Shown: positions 25,825-35,141 of the stretch, one piece after another
Layout of the letters: every line of letters begins with the position of its first letter
Numbering within the stretch: position 1 is the stretch's first letter
Assembly (NCBI RefSeq): GCF_002043095.1
Contig: NZ_MVOC01000006.1
Location: forward strand, 1 to 38,380
Reading direction: 5' to 3'
Length of the DNA stretch: 38,380 nt
DNA from: Mycobacterium sp. AT1
GTDB taxonomy: Bacteria > Actinomycetota > Actinomycetes > Mycobacteriales > Mycobacteriaceae
Program-made: the position numbers and the translations under genes
Notes under the pieces: model-generated
Seen by the model: only the letters and a program-made list of their open reading frames with translations
The model's database searches: none
What the model was told of the DNA's origin: nothing

Positions 25825-26973
25825 TCAGGACCCGACCGTCAGACCCACCTTCTGGAATTCCTTGAGGTCGCAGTACCCGGCCTTGGCCATCGACCGGCGC
25901 AGCCCACCAACCAGGTTCAGCGAGCCGAAGGGGTCGTCCGACGGGCCGTTGAGGACCTGCTCAAGCGACGGCCGTTCGCCGCCGGCGATCTGGAGCAGCG
26001 CGCCGCGGGGAAGTGACGGGTGCGCCGCCGCGGACGGCCAGAACCAGCCGTCGCCGAGCGCTTCGGCGGCCGTCGCCAGCGGGGTGCCCAGCACGACGGC
26101 GTCGGCGCCGCAGGCGATGGCCTTGGCGAGTTCGCCGGAGGTGTGGATGTCACCGTCGGCGAGCACGTGCACGTAGCGTCCGCCCGTCTCGTCGAGGTAC
26201 TCGCGGCGGGCCGCCGCCGCGTCGGCGATGGCGGTGGCCATCGGGACGCTGATGCCGAGCACCTCGTCGCTGGTGGTCACCCCGGAGGTGGAGCCGTAGC
26301 CGACGATCACGCCCGCCGCCCCGGTCCGCATCAGGTGCAGGGCGGTGCGGTGGTCGAGGACGCCGCCCGCGACCACCGGCACGTCGAGCTCGGAGATGAA
26401 GGTCTTGAGGTTCAACGGCTCGCCGGAACCAGTCCGATCCTGGGCGACGCGCTCGGCCGAGATGATGGTGCCCTGGATGACGAGCAGGTCGATCCCGGCC
26501 GCCACTAGTGCCGGCGTGAGCGCTTGCGCGTTCTGTGGGCTGACGCGCACGGCCGTGGTGACGCCGGCTTCCCGAATGCGGGAGACCGCGCTGGCCAACA
26601 ACTCCGGATCCAGTGGCGCCGAGTGGAATTGCTGCAACAGCCGGATCGCCGCCGACCAGTCGGGTTCCTTCTCGGCTGCTTCCACCACCTGGGCGACCTT
26701 GGCCTCGACGTCGGCGTGCCTGCCGATCAGACCCTCGCCGTTGAGTACCCCTAGACCGCCGAGCCTGCCCAGTTCGATCGCGAACTCCACCGACACCAAG
26801 GCGTCGGTCGGATGCGCGACGACGGGAACCTCGAAGCGGTAGGCGTCGAGCTGCCACGCCGTCGACACGTCCTGTGAGGATCGGGTCCGTCGCGACGGCA
26901 CGATGTTGATGTCGCTGAGCTCGTAGGTGCGGCGGGCGGTTCTGCCCATGCCGATTTCGACCATGTCACGCAT
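25825..26973 (-). CDS. guaB3: IMPDH-family protein GuaB3
   Basis: A TIM-barrel IMPDH/GMPR family protein of 382 residues, without CBS domains, corresponding to Rv3410c. It has DINIVPSRRTR, ISPQ-like VSPQNAQ, VAGGVLDHRTALHLMRTGAAGVIVGYG and YVHVLADGDIHTSGELAKAIACGADAVVLG. The catalytic loop, GSICTTR in GuaB2, reads GSTSGVTTSDEVLG here. No Cys is present, and Thr233 or Thr234 occupies its position, so normal E-XMP* chemistry looks impossible. Cyanobacterial GuaB3 has been reported as a GMP reductase, but as I recall it retains the Cys. The gene follows guaB2 by 15 bp and is almost certainly cotranscribed. Function in actinobacteria remains open. Confidence 0.93.
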   Translation of the reverse strand: MRDMVEIGMGRTARRTYELSDINIVPSRRTRSSQDVSTAWQLDAYRFEVPVVAHPTDALVSVEFAIELGRLGGLGVLNGEGLIGRHADVEAKVAQVVEAAEKEPDWSAAIRLLQQFHSAPLDPELLASAVSRIREAGVTTAVRVSPQNAQALTPALVAAGIDLLVIQGTIISAERVAQDRTGSGEPLNLKTFISELDVPVVAGGVLDHRTALHLMRTGAAGVIVGYGSTSGVTTSDEVLGISVPMATAIADAAAARREYLDETGGRYVHVLADGDIHTSGELAKAIACGADAVVLGTPLATAAEALGDGWFWPSAAAHPSLPRGALLQIAGGERPSLEQVLNGPSDDPFGSLNLVGGLRRSMAKAGYCDLKEFQKVGLTVGS

Positions 26974-26988
26974 GTTGTCTCGGGTTCC

Positions 26989-28572
<1,584 letters not shown>

Positions 28573-28693
28573 TCGGGGCACGGGCAACCCTTGACTGCCA
28601 CGCACCGTTGGCAACACGGTTGGAACACGCGACCCGGGTTAAAGAGCCTTGGTTTACGGCCTCGACAGCTGGCGCGACCCCCGGCGTGCTGAG

Positions 28694-28699
28694 TAGTGT
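28694..28699 (+). promoter_or_regulatory. -10 element for a leaderless DUF5319 transcript
   Basis: TAGTGT fits TANNNT and ends 6 nt before GTG 28706. That spacing places transcription start at or next to the start codon. No Shine-Dalgarno is present, consistent with a leaderless mRNA. Confidence 0.5.
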
Positions 28700-28705
28700 G
28701 GTGCT

Positions 28706-29110
28706 GTGCGTGACCATCTGCCACCGGGTTTGCCGCCCGACCCCTTCGCCGATGATCCGAGCGACCCCACCGCGGCGCTCGACGCACTGGAGCCTGGCCA
28801 ACCGCTCGACTCCCAGGAACGCATTGCTGTCGAGGCCGATCTGGCCGATCTTGCCGTGTACGAAGCGCTTTTGGCACACAAGGGCATTCGCGGGTTGGTG
28901 GTCTGCTGTGACGAATGCCAGCAGGACCACTATCACGACTGGGACATGTTGCGAGCCAACCTGCTGCAGCTCCTGGTGGACGGAACCGTTCGACCCCACG
29001 AGCCGGCCTACGACCCCGAGCCCGACGCATACGTCACGTGGGACTACTGCCGCGGCTACGCCGACGCCTCGCTGAACGAGGCGACGACGGAGTCCGACGG
29101 ATATCGCTGA
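28706..29110 (+). CDS. DUF5319 family protein (Rv3412-like)
   Basis: A 134-residue acidic cytosolic protein. A Pro/Asp-rich N-terminus (PPGLPPDPFADDPSDPTAALDALEPGQPLD) leads into helix VEADLADLAVYEALLAHKGIRG. A conserved cysteine pair with histidines follows (VVCCDECQQDHYHDWDMLRANLLQLL), which could bind a metal. The C-terminus reads PDAYVTWDYCRGYADASLNE. It is conserved next to sigD/rsdA and guaB2 as Rv3412 in M. tuberculosis, and its function is not known. GTG 28706 is supported by the leaderless promoter geometry. It converges with rsdA across 33 bp without an obvious terminator. Confidence 0.85.
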   Translation: MRDHLPPGLPPDPFADDPSDPTAALDALEPGQPLDSQERIAVEADLADLAVYEALLAHKGIRGLVVCCDECQQDHYHDWDMLRANLLQLLVDGTVRPHEPAYDPEPDAYVTWDYCRGYADASLNEATTESDGYR

Positions 29111-29143
29111 CGGCGTAGTTCGCCCTCGTCACACCACACCCTG

Positions 29144-30388
29144 CTAGCCCGGCGGAACGACCGTGGTCGTCGTCGTGGCTTCCGCGGGTGCCGTCGTGGA
29201 GGCTGGCTGACTCGGCTGCACCGGTGCCGGAGCGGCGGGCGCCGGAGGCACCGATGAGCTGGGGGCCACCCGCGGTGCAGGCAGTTCGGCGGGAGGAGTC
29301 GTCGGCCGCACGGCGACCGGCGGTGAGGCCGGCTGAGTCGCCTCGGGTTGCCGCGACACCGTCGTGGTCGTCGCGGTGCTTGGTGCCGTCGTGGTGCTTG
29401 GTGCGGTCGTCGTAGTCGTCGTAGTCGTCGTCTTGGGCGGCACCGTCGTGGCGCTGCTGGTGGGCGACGCCGAACTCGGCGGAGTGGAGGAACTGGGTGT
29501 CGGTTCCGCAACCGGTGACGACGAAGACGAAGGCGCAGAGGTGGACGGCGGTGAGCTCGTAGTCGACCCGTCGGACGGCGTCGTCGTGCTCCCCGGCGCA
29601 TCCGAGGGCGACGTGACCGTGGTCTCCGAGGGTGACGTGGTCTCCGAAGGTGACGTGGTCTCCGATTCGGAGGACCCCGACGACTCGGACGTCGAGGTCT
29701 CGGGAGTCGTGGTCGCCTCGACCTCGGGCACTGGAAGCCACGTCAACGGCGACGACGGCAGGACGGGCAACGGCTCCCCCGGCGGCAAGGTGGCGGCGGG
29801 ATCTTGCTCTACCACCTTGTAGGTCAACGCATTCCACTGCTCGACGAGCTGCTGCTTCTGTTCGACCTGGCCCACGTCCTGCACCGTGGTGCTGACGGCG
29901 ACGAGCTTGTTCTGGGCCTCTTCCCACTGGCCGTCGTCGATCAGCTGCTGCACCTGCTGAAGCTGGGCGGAAGCCAACGAGACCTGGTCGTCGCGGGTGG
30001 CTTCGTGTTGACCGAACAGCGCGGTCCGCATGCCGTACAGACCGTCGCCGGGCCCGGCGCCGTAGACCGCGGTGCCGAAGCCGCCGATGCACAGCATCGC
30101 CGCGGCCACGGATCCGACGACCGCGAAGGACCTGCGGGACCCCGACCCCTTGCGCCTGCCGCCATGCAGCGCCTCGACGGCGTCGCTCAGCGAGACCGGC
30201 GCGGTGACGGGTGCGTCCCGCACGTCGTCGCGGAACGCGGAGAACAGGGAGGCCAACTCGGCCTCCGCATGGTCGGTCGGATAGGCGGGTTGCTTGGCGG
30301 CGAGCGCTTCGAAGAAGCGATCGGCGCGGTTGATCTCGTTGAGTGAGGGGTCTCCGCCGTTGGCGGACCACCGACCCAAGTCAGGCAT
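29144..30388 (-). CDS. rsdA: Anti-sigma-D factor RsdA
   Basis: Membrane anti-sigma factor that holds SigD inactive. The N-terminal cytoplasmic domain (about 1-85: NEINRADRFFEALAAKQPAYPTDHAEAELASLFSAFRDDVRDAPV) matches the RsdA sigma-binding region. One transmembrane helix follows (SFAVVGSVAAAMLCIGGFGTAVYG, about 86-109), then a helical extracytoplasmic stretch (ATRDDQVSLASAQLQQVQQLIDD). The last 220 or so residues are almost only Thr, Ser, Pro and Ala, with SETTSP repeats and a KTTTTTTTTTAPSTTTAPST tract. At 414 residues it exceeds the roughly 300 of the M. tuberculosis protein, all in this tail. The ATG overlaps the sigD stop by 8 nt. Confidence 0.92.
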   Translation of the reverse strand: MPDLGRWSANGGDPSLNEINRADRFFEALAAKQPAYPTDHAEAELASLFSAFRDDVRDAPVTAPVSLSDAVEALHGGRRKGSGSRRSFAVVGSVAAAMLCIGGFGTAVYGAGPGDGLYGMRTALFGQHEATRDDQVSLASAQLQQVQQLIDDGQWEEAQNKLVAVSTTVQDVGQVEQKQQLVEQWNALTYKVVEQDPAATLPPGEPLPVLPSSPLTWLPVPEVEATTTPETSTSESSGSSESETTSPSETTSPSETTVTSPSDAPGSTTTPSDGSTTSSPPSTSAPSSSSSPVAEPTPSSSTPPSSASPTSSATTVPPKTTTTTTTTTAPSTTTAPSTATTTTVSRQPEATQPASPPVAVRPTTPPAELPAPRVAPSSSVPPAPAAPAPVQPSQPASTTAPAEATTTTTVVPPG

Positions 30389-30971
30389 CTTCGCGCCTCG
30401 ATCCGGTCAGTTCACCCTTGAGTCGGGCCAGTGCCCGGTGCTGGGCGACCCGCACTGCGCCTGCGGTGCTGCCGACGGCCTCGGCGGTCTCTTCGGCGCT
30501 CATGCCGACGACCACCCGCAGGACCAGGATTTCGCGTTGCTTCTCGGGCAGGGTCGCCAGCAATCTGTTCATGCGTTCAGCCGCGTCCGAGTCCATCGCC
30601 ATCTGCTCCGGACCGGCCTCGATTGAGGGTCGGTCCGGAAGGGTGTCGGTTGCGTCGGCCTTGTTGCGCCCCTGGGCGCGGTGGGCGTCAGCAACCTTGT
30701 GTGCAGCGATGCCGTAGACGAAGGCCAGGAACGGTCGTCCCTGATCCTTGTAGCGCGGCAGCGCCGTGATGGCGGCCAAGCACACCTCCTGAGCCACGTC
30801 GTCTGCTGAAAGACCACTGCGTTCCGCTGACCCGACCCTCGCCCGGCAATACCGGAAGACGATCGGCCGGATGGTCTCCAGCACTTCCCGGAGTGCATCT
30901 CGATCGCCGTTAACCGCTCTGGCAACGACACCATCGAGACTGTCTCCCGAAATTGTCATCGTGGGCAGCAT
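30381..30971 (-). CDS. sigD: ECF sigma factor SigD
   Basis: Group 4 sigma factor of 196 residues. Region 2 includes LREVLETIRPIVFRYCRARVG, LSADDVAQEVCLAAITALPRYKDQGRPFLAFVYGIAAHKVADAHRA. Region 4 includes LPEKQREILVLRVVVGMSAEETAEAVGSTAGAVRVAQHRALARLK. Sequence and neighbours (RsdA downstream, Rv3415c-like upstream) match M. tuberculosis Rv3414c. ATG 30971 directly abuts GGAG, too close for ideal ribosome binding. ATG 30959 (12 nt after GGAG, starting MTISGD) is at least as plausible. RsdA overlaps the 3' end, giving coupled synthesis of sigma and anti-sigma. Confidence 0.96.
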   Translation of the reverse strand: MLPTMTISGDSLDGVVARAVNGDRDALREVLETIRPIVFRYCRARVGSAERSGLSADDVAQEVCLAAITALPRYKDQGRPFLAFVYGIAAHKVADAHRAQGRNKADATDTLPDRPSIEAGPEQMAMDSDAAERMNRLLATLPEKQREILVLRVVVGMSAEETAEAVGSTAGAVRVAQHRALARLKGELTGSRREDA

Positions 30972-31047
30972 CTCCAGCGTTACGGATGGGGCAGATATTG
31001 GCGGGTGTGCCAGCTAAAGACTAGTGATCGCGAAGTGACTCGCAGAT

Positions 31048-31899
31048 TCACCGCGCCGTCCACGCGCCGCCTCGGTGGGCGACCACGTCGGCCGACGCGT
31101 CGCGAACTGCGACGATCTGCTGCCGCGAATGCGCCGCGCTTCCGATGTCGGCGAGCAGGCAGGCCACTGCCCAGCTCAGTGGCACCAGTCCGAGCGCTTG
31201 GGCGTTGTCCAGCGCACGGTCGGCAACCGTGCGGGACGCCTCGATATTCCCGGTGCTGCACAGCGCCGCGGCCAGAACGACCCGAGACTTGGTGTCGTGC
31301 CGTGCCGAGCCGAGCTCCGACGCAAGGTCCACGGCGCGCTCGGCGTGGGTGACCGCCGCGGGACCGTTGCCGGTGAACATCGCCAGTTCGGCGCTGACCC
31401 AGGCCAGCCGGACCGGGAGCCGGGGGTCGACCCCCTCACCACCCACGCCCATCAGGTCAACGGCGCGGCGCAGCAGCTGCGCCGACAGCGGGAAGCGGCC
31501 CATTCCCAATGCGTCGGCGGCCAGCCCGACGATTGCGTCGGTTCCCGCGGTGACGTCACAACCGGCACAGGCCCAGGCCCGGCCGTCCCATCCGCGGGCG
31601 GCGCGGTGTCCCCCGAGCTGACGAAGGAACGACGCCCGGGTGCTGCATCCGAGCGACGCCAGGGCGCCCCGGGTGTTGGCGCGTTGGAGAGCGTCGAGGT
31701 CGGTGAGTGCGGCACCGTACCGGCCCTGTCCCCCTGCCGCGACTGCGCGCAGCCACAGCTCCGTCGGGGTCGTCGCCGCAGGAAGCGGCCACCGGTCGGG
31801 TTGCTCGCCGAACGCGGCCTCGACGAAGACACTCATCAGCGGGGACGCTATCAACGGGTGAGACTTGCCGAGACGCCAGACGTCGAGGGCAACCCCCAT
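31048..31899 (-). CDS. TPR-like conserved protein (Rv3415c-like)
   Basis: A 283-residue protein made of repeated helical hairpins rich in Ala, Leu and Gly, for example RYGAALTDLDALQRANTRGALASLGCSTRASFLRQLGGHRAARGWDGRA and AVTHAERAVDLASELGSARHDTKSRVVLAAALCSTGNIEASRTVADRALDNAQALG. This looks like degenerate tetratricopeptide repeats, so it is probably a cytosolic scaffold. Position between sigD and whiB3 matches Rv3415c. ATG 31899 and ATG 31836 (MSVFVEAAFGE) are both possible starts; neither has a clear ribosome site. It lies 76 bp upstream of sigD on the same strand. It is divergent from whiB3, with about 375 bp between. Function unknown. Confidence 0.8.
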   Translation of the reverse strand: MGVALDVWRLGKSHPLIASPLMSVFVEAAFGEQPDRWPLPAATTPTELWLRAVAAGGQGRYGAALTDLDALQRANTRGALASLGCSTRASFLRQLGGHRAARGWDGRAWACAGCDVTAGTDAIVGLAADALGMGRFPLSAQLLRRAVDLMGVGGEGVDPRLPVRLAWVSAELAMFTGNGPAAVTHAERAVDLASELGSARHDTKSRVVLAAALCSTGNIEASRTVADRALDNAQALGLVPLSWAVACLLADIGSAAHSRQQIVAVRDASADVVAHRGGAWTAR

Positions 31900-32274
31900 G
31901 TGCCGCCGGTGGATGGATGAACTTTCGTTAACAGTGAATGGTCGCCATGTTGCGTCGACGTCAACTGGGACGTCGGGTCGCTGCGGTGTCGCCTAGGCCA
32001 TTTGGCGCGCGAACAGCGAAAACGCGCGATGACGACGGTCCGCCGGTGATGTGAAGTCATCGGTCTCGTTTCGCCCGCGTCGCATTGATGAACGTGATGT
32101 AAATTCTCGGCCTGCCCTTATGTGGTTGAGCACATGCGCGGGCTATTGACCCATGTTCACGAGCCCTTCTAGTTTGTGTGCACGAGTAGTCATCGGCGAC
32201 ACGAGCTCGGATCGGTTACATGACTCACGCTATCGATCGTTCGCGAAAGATGCGCGTAGACAGGGGTTTTCCCA
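31900..32274 (+). promoter_or_regulatory. Long whiB3 upstream region with a sigma-A-like promoter
   Basis: This 375-bp stretch holds no convincing ORF. A -35-like TTGACC near 32147 and a -10-like TAGTTT at 32170-32175, separated by 17-18 bp, predict transcription start near 32182 and a leader of about 90 nt. A Shine-Dalgarno AGGGG sits 8 nt before the whiB3 ATG. The section around 32080-32130 is AT-richer than the surroundings. WhiB3 has a long, regulated upstream region in M. tuberculosis too. No specific activator site could be assigned by eye. Confidence 0.5.
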
Positions 32275-32565
32275 ATGCCACAGCCGCAGCAGCTGCCAGG
32301 CCCCAACGCCGACATCTGGGATTGGCAGATGTCAGGACTTTGCCGGGGCGTCGACTCTTCGATGTTCTTCCATCCCGACGGGGAGCGTGGCCGCGCCCGT
32401 GCCCAGCGTGAGATGCGGGCCAAGGAGATGTGCCGGAGTTGCCCGGTGGTGACTCAGTGCCGGTCGCACGCACTGGCGGTCGGCGAGCCATACGGCATCT
32501 GGGGTGGTCTCAGCGAGTCCGAGCGCGAGCTTTTGCTCAAGCGGGGTATCCGCCGCAGCGCCTAG
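32275..32565 (+). CDS. whiB3: Redox-responsive iron-sulfur regulator WhiB3
   Basis: A 96-residue WhiB protein. Four cluster-binding cysteines are at 23, 53, 56 and 62 (LCRG; MCRSCPVVTQC), followed by the GIWGGLSESER turn and a basic C-terminus (LLLKRGIRRSA) for DNA contact. The spacing and the N-terminus MPQPQQLPGPNADIWDWQ identify WhiB3. It senses oxygen, NO and redox state through a 4Fe-4S cluster and controls lipid anabolism with the primary sigma factor. Located between groEL1 and the Rv3415c-like gene as in M. tuberculosis, but here separated from groEL1 by about 3 kb of accessory genes. Confidence 0.97.
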   Translation: MPQPQQLPGPNADIWDWQMSGLCRGVDSSMFFHPDGERGRARAQREMRAKEMCRSCPVVTQCRSHALAVGEPYGIWGGLSESERELLLKRGIRRSA

Positions 32566-32579
32566 CCCCGCGGCGGGCT

Positions 32580-32880
32580 AACGGGCGCTCGCATCACCCG
32601 AGTGAGCAGGTACGACGCCGCGCCGAGCACGACGACGACGACCAGCTGGGCCGCCCGGCTCCTCGGCGTAGAAGGTGACCGTGACGGTGCTGTAGTCGAC
32701 GCGGTCGCCAAGCTGGTCACGCTGTACGCGGAGACGTCCGAGGTCTGCAGGGCGGTGCTCCTGGCGTCGAGGTCGACTCGTTGCGCGGTGACGTCCTCGG
32801 CCGTCGTCTCGGCGGTCTGAACGGTGCAGAATCATCATCGCCACCGCCAGCGCGTCCACCGGGTGCGGCTCAGCCTGCTG
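32580..32880 (-). pseudogene. DUF4349 protein remnant with internal deletion and frameshifts
   Basis: Three pieces of a DUF4349-like membrane protein are readable on the reverse strand in different frames. First is TAETTAEDVTAQRVDLDAR (about 32818-32760), the conserved entry into the coiled coil. Then QRDQLGDRVDYSTVTVTFYA (about 32724-32662), the segment that normally ends the coiled coil. Last is the C-terminal helix AAQLVVVVVLGAASYLLTRV (about 32655-32595). Most of the central coiled coil is missing, the frame changes twice, and no proper N-terminus is found. Assignment is by remembered family pattern. Confidence 0.6.
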
Positions 32881-32955
32881 CAGCGATGATTCGTACCAGG
32901 CAACCTAGCTACCGGAACGCGTCGCGACTACTCCTCGACGTTTGTGGGTACCCGT

Positions 32956-32983
32956 AAATGCCGGGCGAGTACGCCCGGCATTT
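32956..32983. terminator. Perfect 12-bp-stem hairpin upstream of the ANTAR gene
   Basis: AAATGCCGGGCG (32956-32967), loop AGTA, CGCCCGGCATTT (32972-32983). The stem is perfect and GC-rich with AAA/TTT ends, as in bidirectional intrinsic terminators. It lies 98 bp before the preferred ANTAR start and just after the DUF4349 remnant. It could be an old terminator, or a leader attenuator for the ANTAR gene. No second hairpin of the ANTAR-target type was found next to it. Confidence 0.7.
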
Positions 32984-33080
32984 GTGAGTCGTGAGTGTTG
33001 CCCCAGACCCAGGCGATGATTCAGCACCGTCTTCCCTCGTCTTCGGCGACGCCCGCGGTTGCCGGGCAGGAGGGCCGCGA

Positions 33081-33422
33081 ATGAGCACCGAAGTCGACGA
33101 CAAGCGGGCTATCTACGAAGCCGTTCGCGACATCGCAGAGAAGCGGGCGGTCATCGACCAGGCCAAGGGCATGCTCATGGTCGTCTACGGCACCGACGCC
33201 GACGCCGCGTTCGATCTTCTGCGATGGCAGTCCCAACACCACAACGTCAAGCTGCGGGTGGTGGCCGAGCAGGTGGTGGCGGACTTCAGCCGGGCCGCCC
33301 GGCAGAGCCCGGCAGTGGCCCGCCGGACGTACGACGCCCTGCTGGCGTCACTTCACACGCGCACCGAACCCGCCGTGTTGCGCGACGTCGTCGGTGAGAT
33401 CGCCGATCGGATCGACGGCTAA
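33081..33422 (+). CDS. ANTAR-domain protein without a sensor domain
   Basis: A 113-residue protein whose recognisable part is an ANTAR RNA-binding domain: EKRAVIDQAKGMLMVVYGTDADAAFDLLRWQSQHHNVKLRVVAEQVV, about residues 22-67. ANTAR proteins usually act as antiterminators by stabilising RNA hairpins. Most have a receiver, GAF or PAS sensor in front, and this one has only about 20 residues. The C-terminal 45 residues (RAARQSPAVARRTYDALLASLHTRTEPAVLRDVVGEIADRI) are helical. The frame is open to GTG 32991, but GGAGG at 8 nt before ATG 33081 decides the start. It converges with the exporter gene, with stop codons overlapping on opposite strands. Confidence 0.85.
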   Translation: MSTEVDDKRAIYEAVRDIAEKRAVIDQAKGMLMVVYGTDADAAFDLLRWQSQHHNVKLRVVAEQVVADFSRAARQSPAVARRTYDALLASLHTRTEPAVLRDVVGEIADRIDG

Positions 33423-34918
33423 CTCGGCGGCCTTCGCTTCATCGCGCGGTCGACGGCCTGCGCCGGATCGACGAATTCGAGCGGGCTCTGCACTGGACGT
33501 GCCCGACGGTTGAGTCGGCGGACCTGGAGTCGGCGCGTGCGAACCTGGAATGAGCTCCACTCGCCAAGGGTGACGCCGGCCGCGAGGGCAGTGCCGATGG
33601 CCATGGCCCCCAGCACCGAGGCGAACCCGACGGTTTGTTGCTCGTTGAGGATCGCGTAGATGCCGTGCAGCAAAGCCAGACCGGGCAGCAGTGGGACGAT
33701 GCCGGCAATCGAGACGACCAGCGGCGGCGCCAGATTGCGACGCTCCATCAGGCGGCCGACCAGTCCGATGGGCACCGCGGCGGCGAATGATGCCACCACG
33801 GCACCAAGGCCCAGACCCTGCGCAAACAGAAACACCACCGTGCCCGCGGCCCCGCCGAACGCGGCTGCCACTGCCGAGGTGCGCTCGGCGTAGCACGCCA
33901 AGGCGTAGGCCGCCGCGCTCGCGGCACCGAAGGCCACCCTCGCCGGCATCTCGGCCAGCGCCGGCGGCGCGTACGCGCCGATCGCGACGAACGGTGCGCC
34001 AAATTGGTTGGCCAGGTGCAGCACGAGGGCCACACCGGAAATGGTGGCGGCGGTCATCATGACCAATTCGAAGAAGCGGGCCGCAGCCGTCACCGGCGCA
34101 CCGGTGATGACGTCGCCAACCGAGCCCACCAGCGACAGCCCGGCCAAGAGGACGACGAGACCCGCGGCGATGGCGACCGTTGGTTCGAAGTCCAGACCGA
34201 TCTTGGGACCGAGCCAGTAGAGCACCAGCGGCGGCGCGGTCGCGATGGCGCCGCCGACCGCGTACTGGAAGAAGAACGGGAGTCCGTGCTTGTTCAGCTG
34301 GCGGTTGACCCGGTCGATCGTCATGGCGCTCAGCGCGCTGACGAGGCAGGCCAGCAAACTGGCGCCGAGGGTTCCGGCGGTGGCGAAGGCCAGCGCGCCC
34401 CAGGCAAGGGTGGCGATCCACCGCTTGTAGGGATGCGGCGCGGTGGTGATGGCGTCGAGTTCGTCGCGGGCGGTGGTCGGCGACACCTCCCCCGCGCGGA
34501 TGCGGGCGATGAGCCGGTCGACGGCGGCCAGTCGGCTGAAGTCCATCGACCTGGTCTGCACGATGTGCAAGGTGCTGGCGGGCGCGGCGGTGGGGCCACG
34601 GTAGGCCGAGACGTGGATCGTCGTGTTGATGACGTCGACCTCGCAGCGCTCAAGGCCATAGGCGAGCGTGATGGCGGTGACGTTCTCCATCGTCGCGGTG
34701 GCCGGCATTCCGGAGGCCATCAAGAGGGCGCCGATCGACCCGGCCAGATCGAGCACTTCACCCACCCGTGCGCTGTAGGCGGCGTCGAGCTTTTGGGTGT
34801 TCTCCGTGATCCGCGGGAGGCTGCCCGTCGGTGGGTCCGTTTCGCGGACGAGGCGATGGAGGATGTCGCGCTGACGCGCCCGCCACTGCTGGCCCGCGTG
34901 GCTACCGGGCATGTTCAC
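33419..34918 (-). CDS. Threonine/serine exporter family membrane protein (ThrE-like)
   Basis: A 499-residue integral membrane protein of the ThrE superfamily. An N-terminal soluble domain (about 1-185) includes the conserved LDLAGSIGALLMASGMPATATMENVTAITLAYGLERCEVDVINTTIHVS. About ten transmembrane helices follow in two sets: WIATLAWGALAFATAGTLGASLLA through GLVVLLAGLSLVGSVGDV, then the second domain from VAFGAASAAAYALACY to VLGAMAIGTALAAGVTLG. It probably exports small hydroxy amino acids across the plasma membrane. GTG 34918 is chosen because AGGAG lies 9 nt upstream; ATG 34912 is an alternative. A basic C-terminal tail is cytosolic. Substrate not shown by sequence. Confidence 0.88.
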   Translation of the reverse strand: MNMPGSHAGQQWRARQRDILHRLVRETDPPTGSLPRITENTQKLDAAYSARVGEVLDLAGSIGALLMASGMPATATMENVTAITLAYGLERCEVDVINTTIHVSAYRGPTAAPASTLHIVQTRSMDFSRLAAVDRLIARIRAGEVSPTTARDELDAITTAPHPYKRWIATLAWGALAFATAGTLGASLLACLVSALSAMTIDRVNRQLNKHGLPFFFQYAVGGAIATAPPLVLYWLGPKIGLDFEPTVAIAAGLVVLLAGLSLVGSVGDVITGAPVTAAARFFELVMMTAATISGVALVLHLANQFGAPFVAIGAYAPPALAEMPARVAFGAASAAAYALACYAERTSAVAAAFGGAAGTVVFLFAQGLGLGAVVASFAAAVPIGLVGRLMERRNLAPPLVVSIAGIVPLLPGLALLHGIYAILNEQQTVGFASVLGAMAIGTALAAGVTLGEWSSFQVRTRRLQVRRLNRRARPVQSPLEFVDPAQAVDRAMKRRPPS

Positions 34919-35141
34919 TGCACTGCTCTCCTGATTCGCGTTGCTCCGACGATGATCAAAAGGAGTCAGGAGCAAAACCGATTTTACTCATGGCAACGCC
35001 CGGTTGGCGACTACCGGCTCGTGAGACTGGGCACACAAATGCCTAGCTCACCCTTTTCTAAGCCATCTATTAGGTTGCCTTCCTACTTTGATGGGCATCC
35101 ACTGCTCAGCGAATGAGCGCCCCATCGGAAAGGCATCGGCG
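34919..35141. other. Intergenic region without a recognisable gene
   Basis: The 223-bp gap between the divergent exporter and zinc-ribbon genes is AT-richer than its surroundings, especially 34960-35095. It must hold both promoters, but no strong -35/-10 pair stands out. AAGG at about 35130 serves the downstream ATG 35142. Confidence 0.4.

Noticed and set aside
29364..29822. Forward ORF rich in valine that looks like a membrane protein
   Set aside because: It is the complement of the Thr/Ser codon tract in rsdA. The Val runs are simply the antisense of ACC/ACG repeats.
32956..32983. Classical two-hexaloop ANTAR antiterminator target
   Set aside because: Only one hairpin is present, its loop is 4 nt, and the hexaloop obtained by opening one pair lacks A1 and G4.
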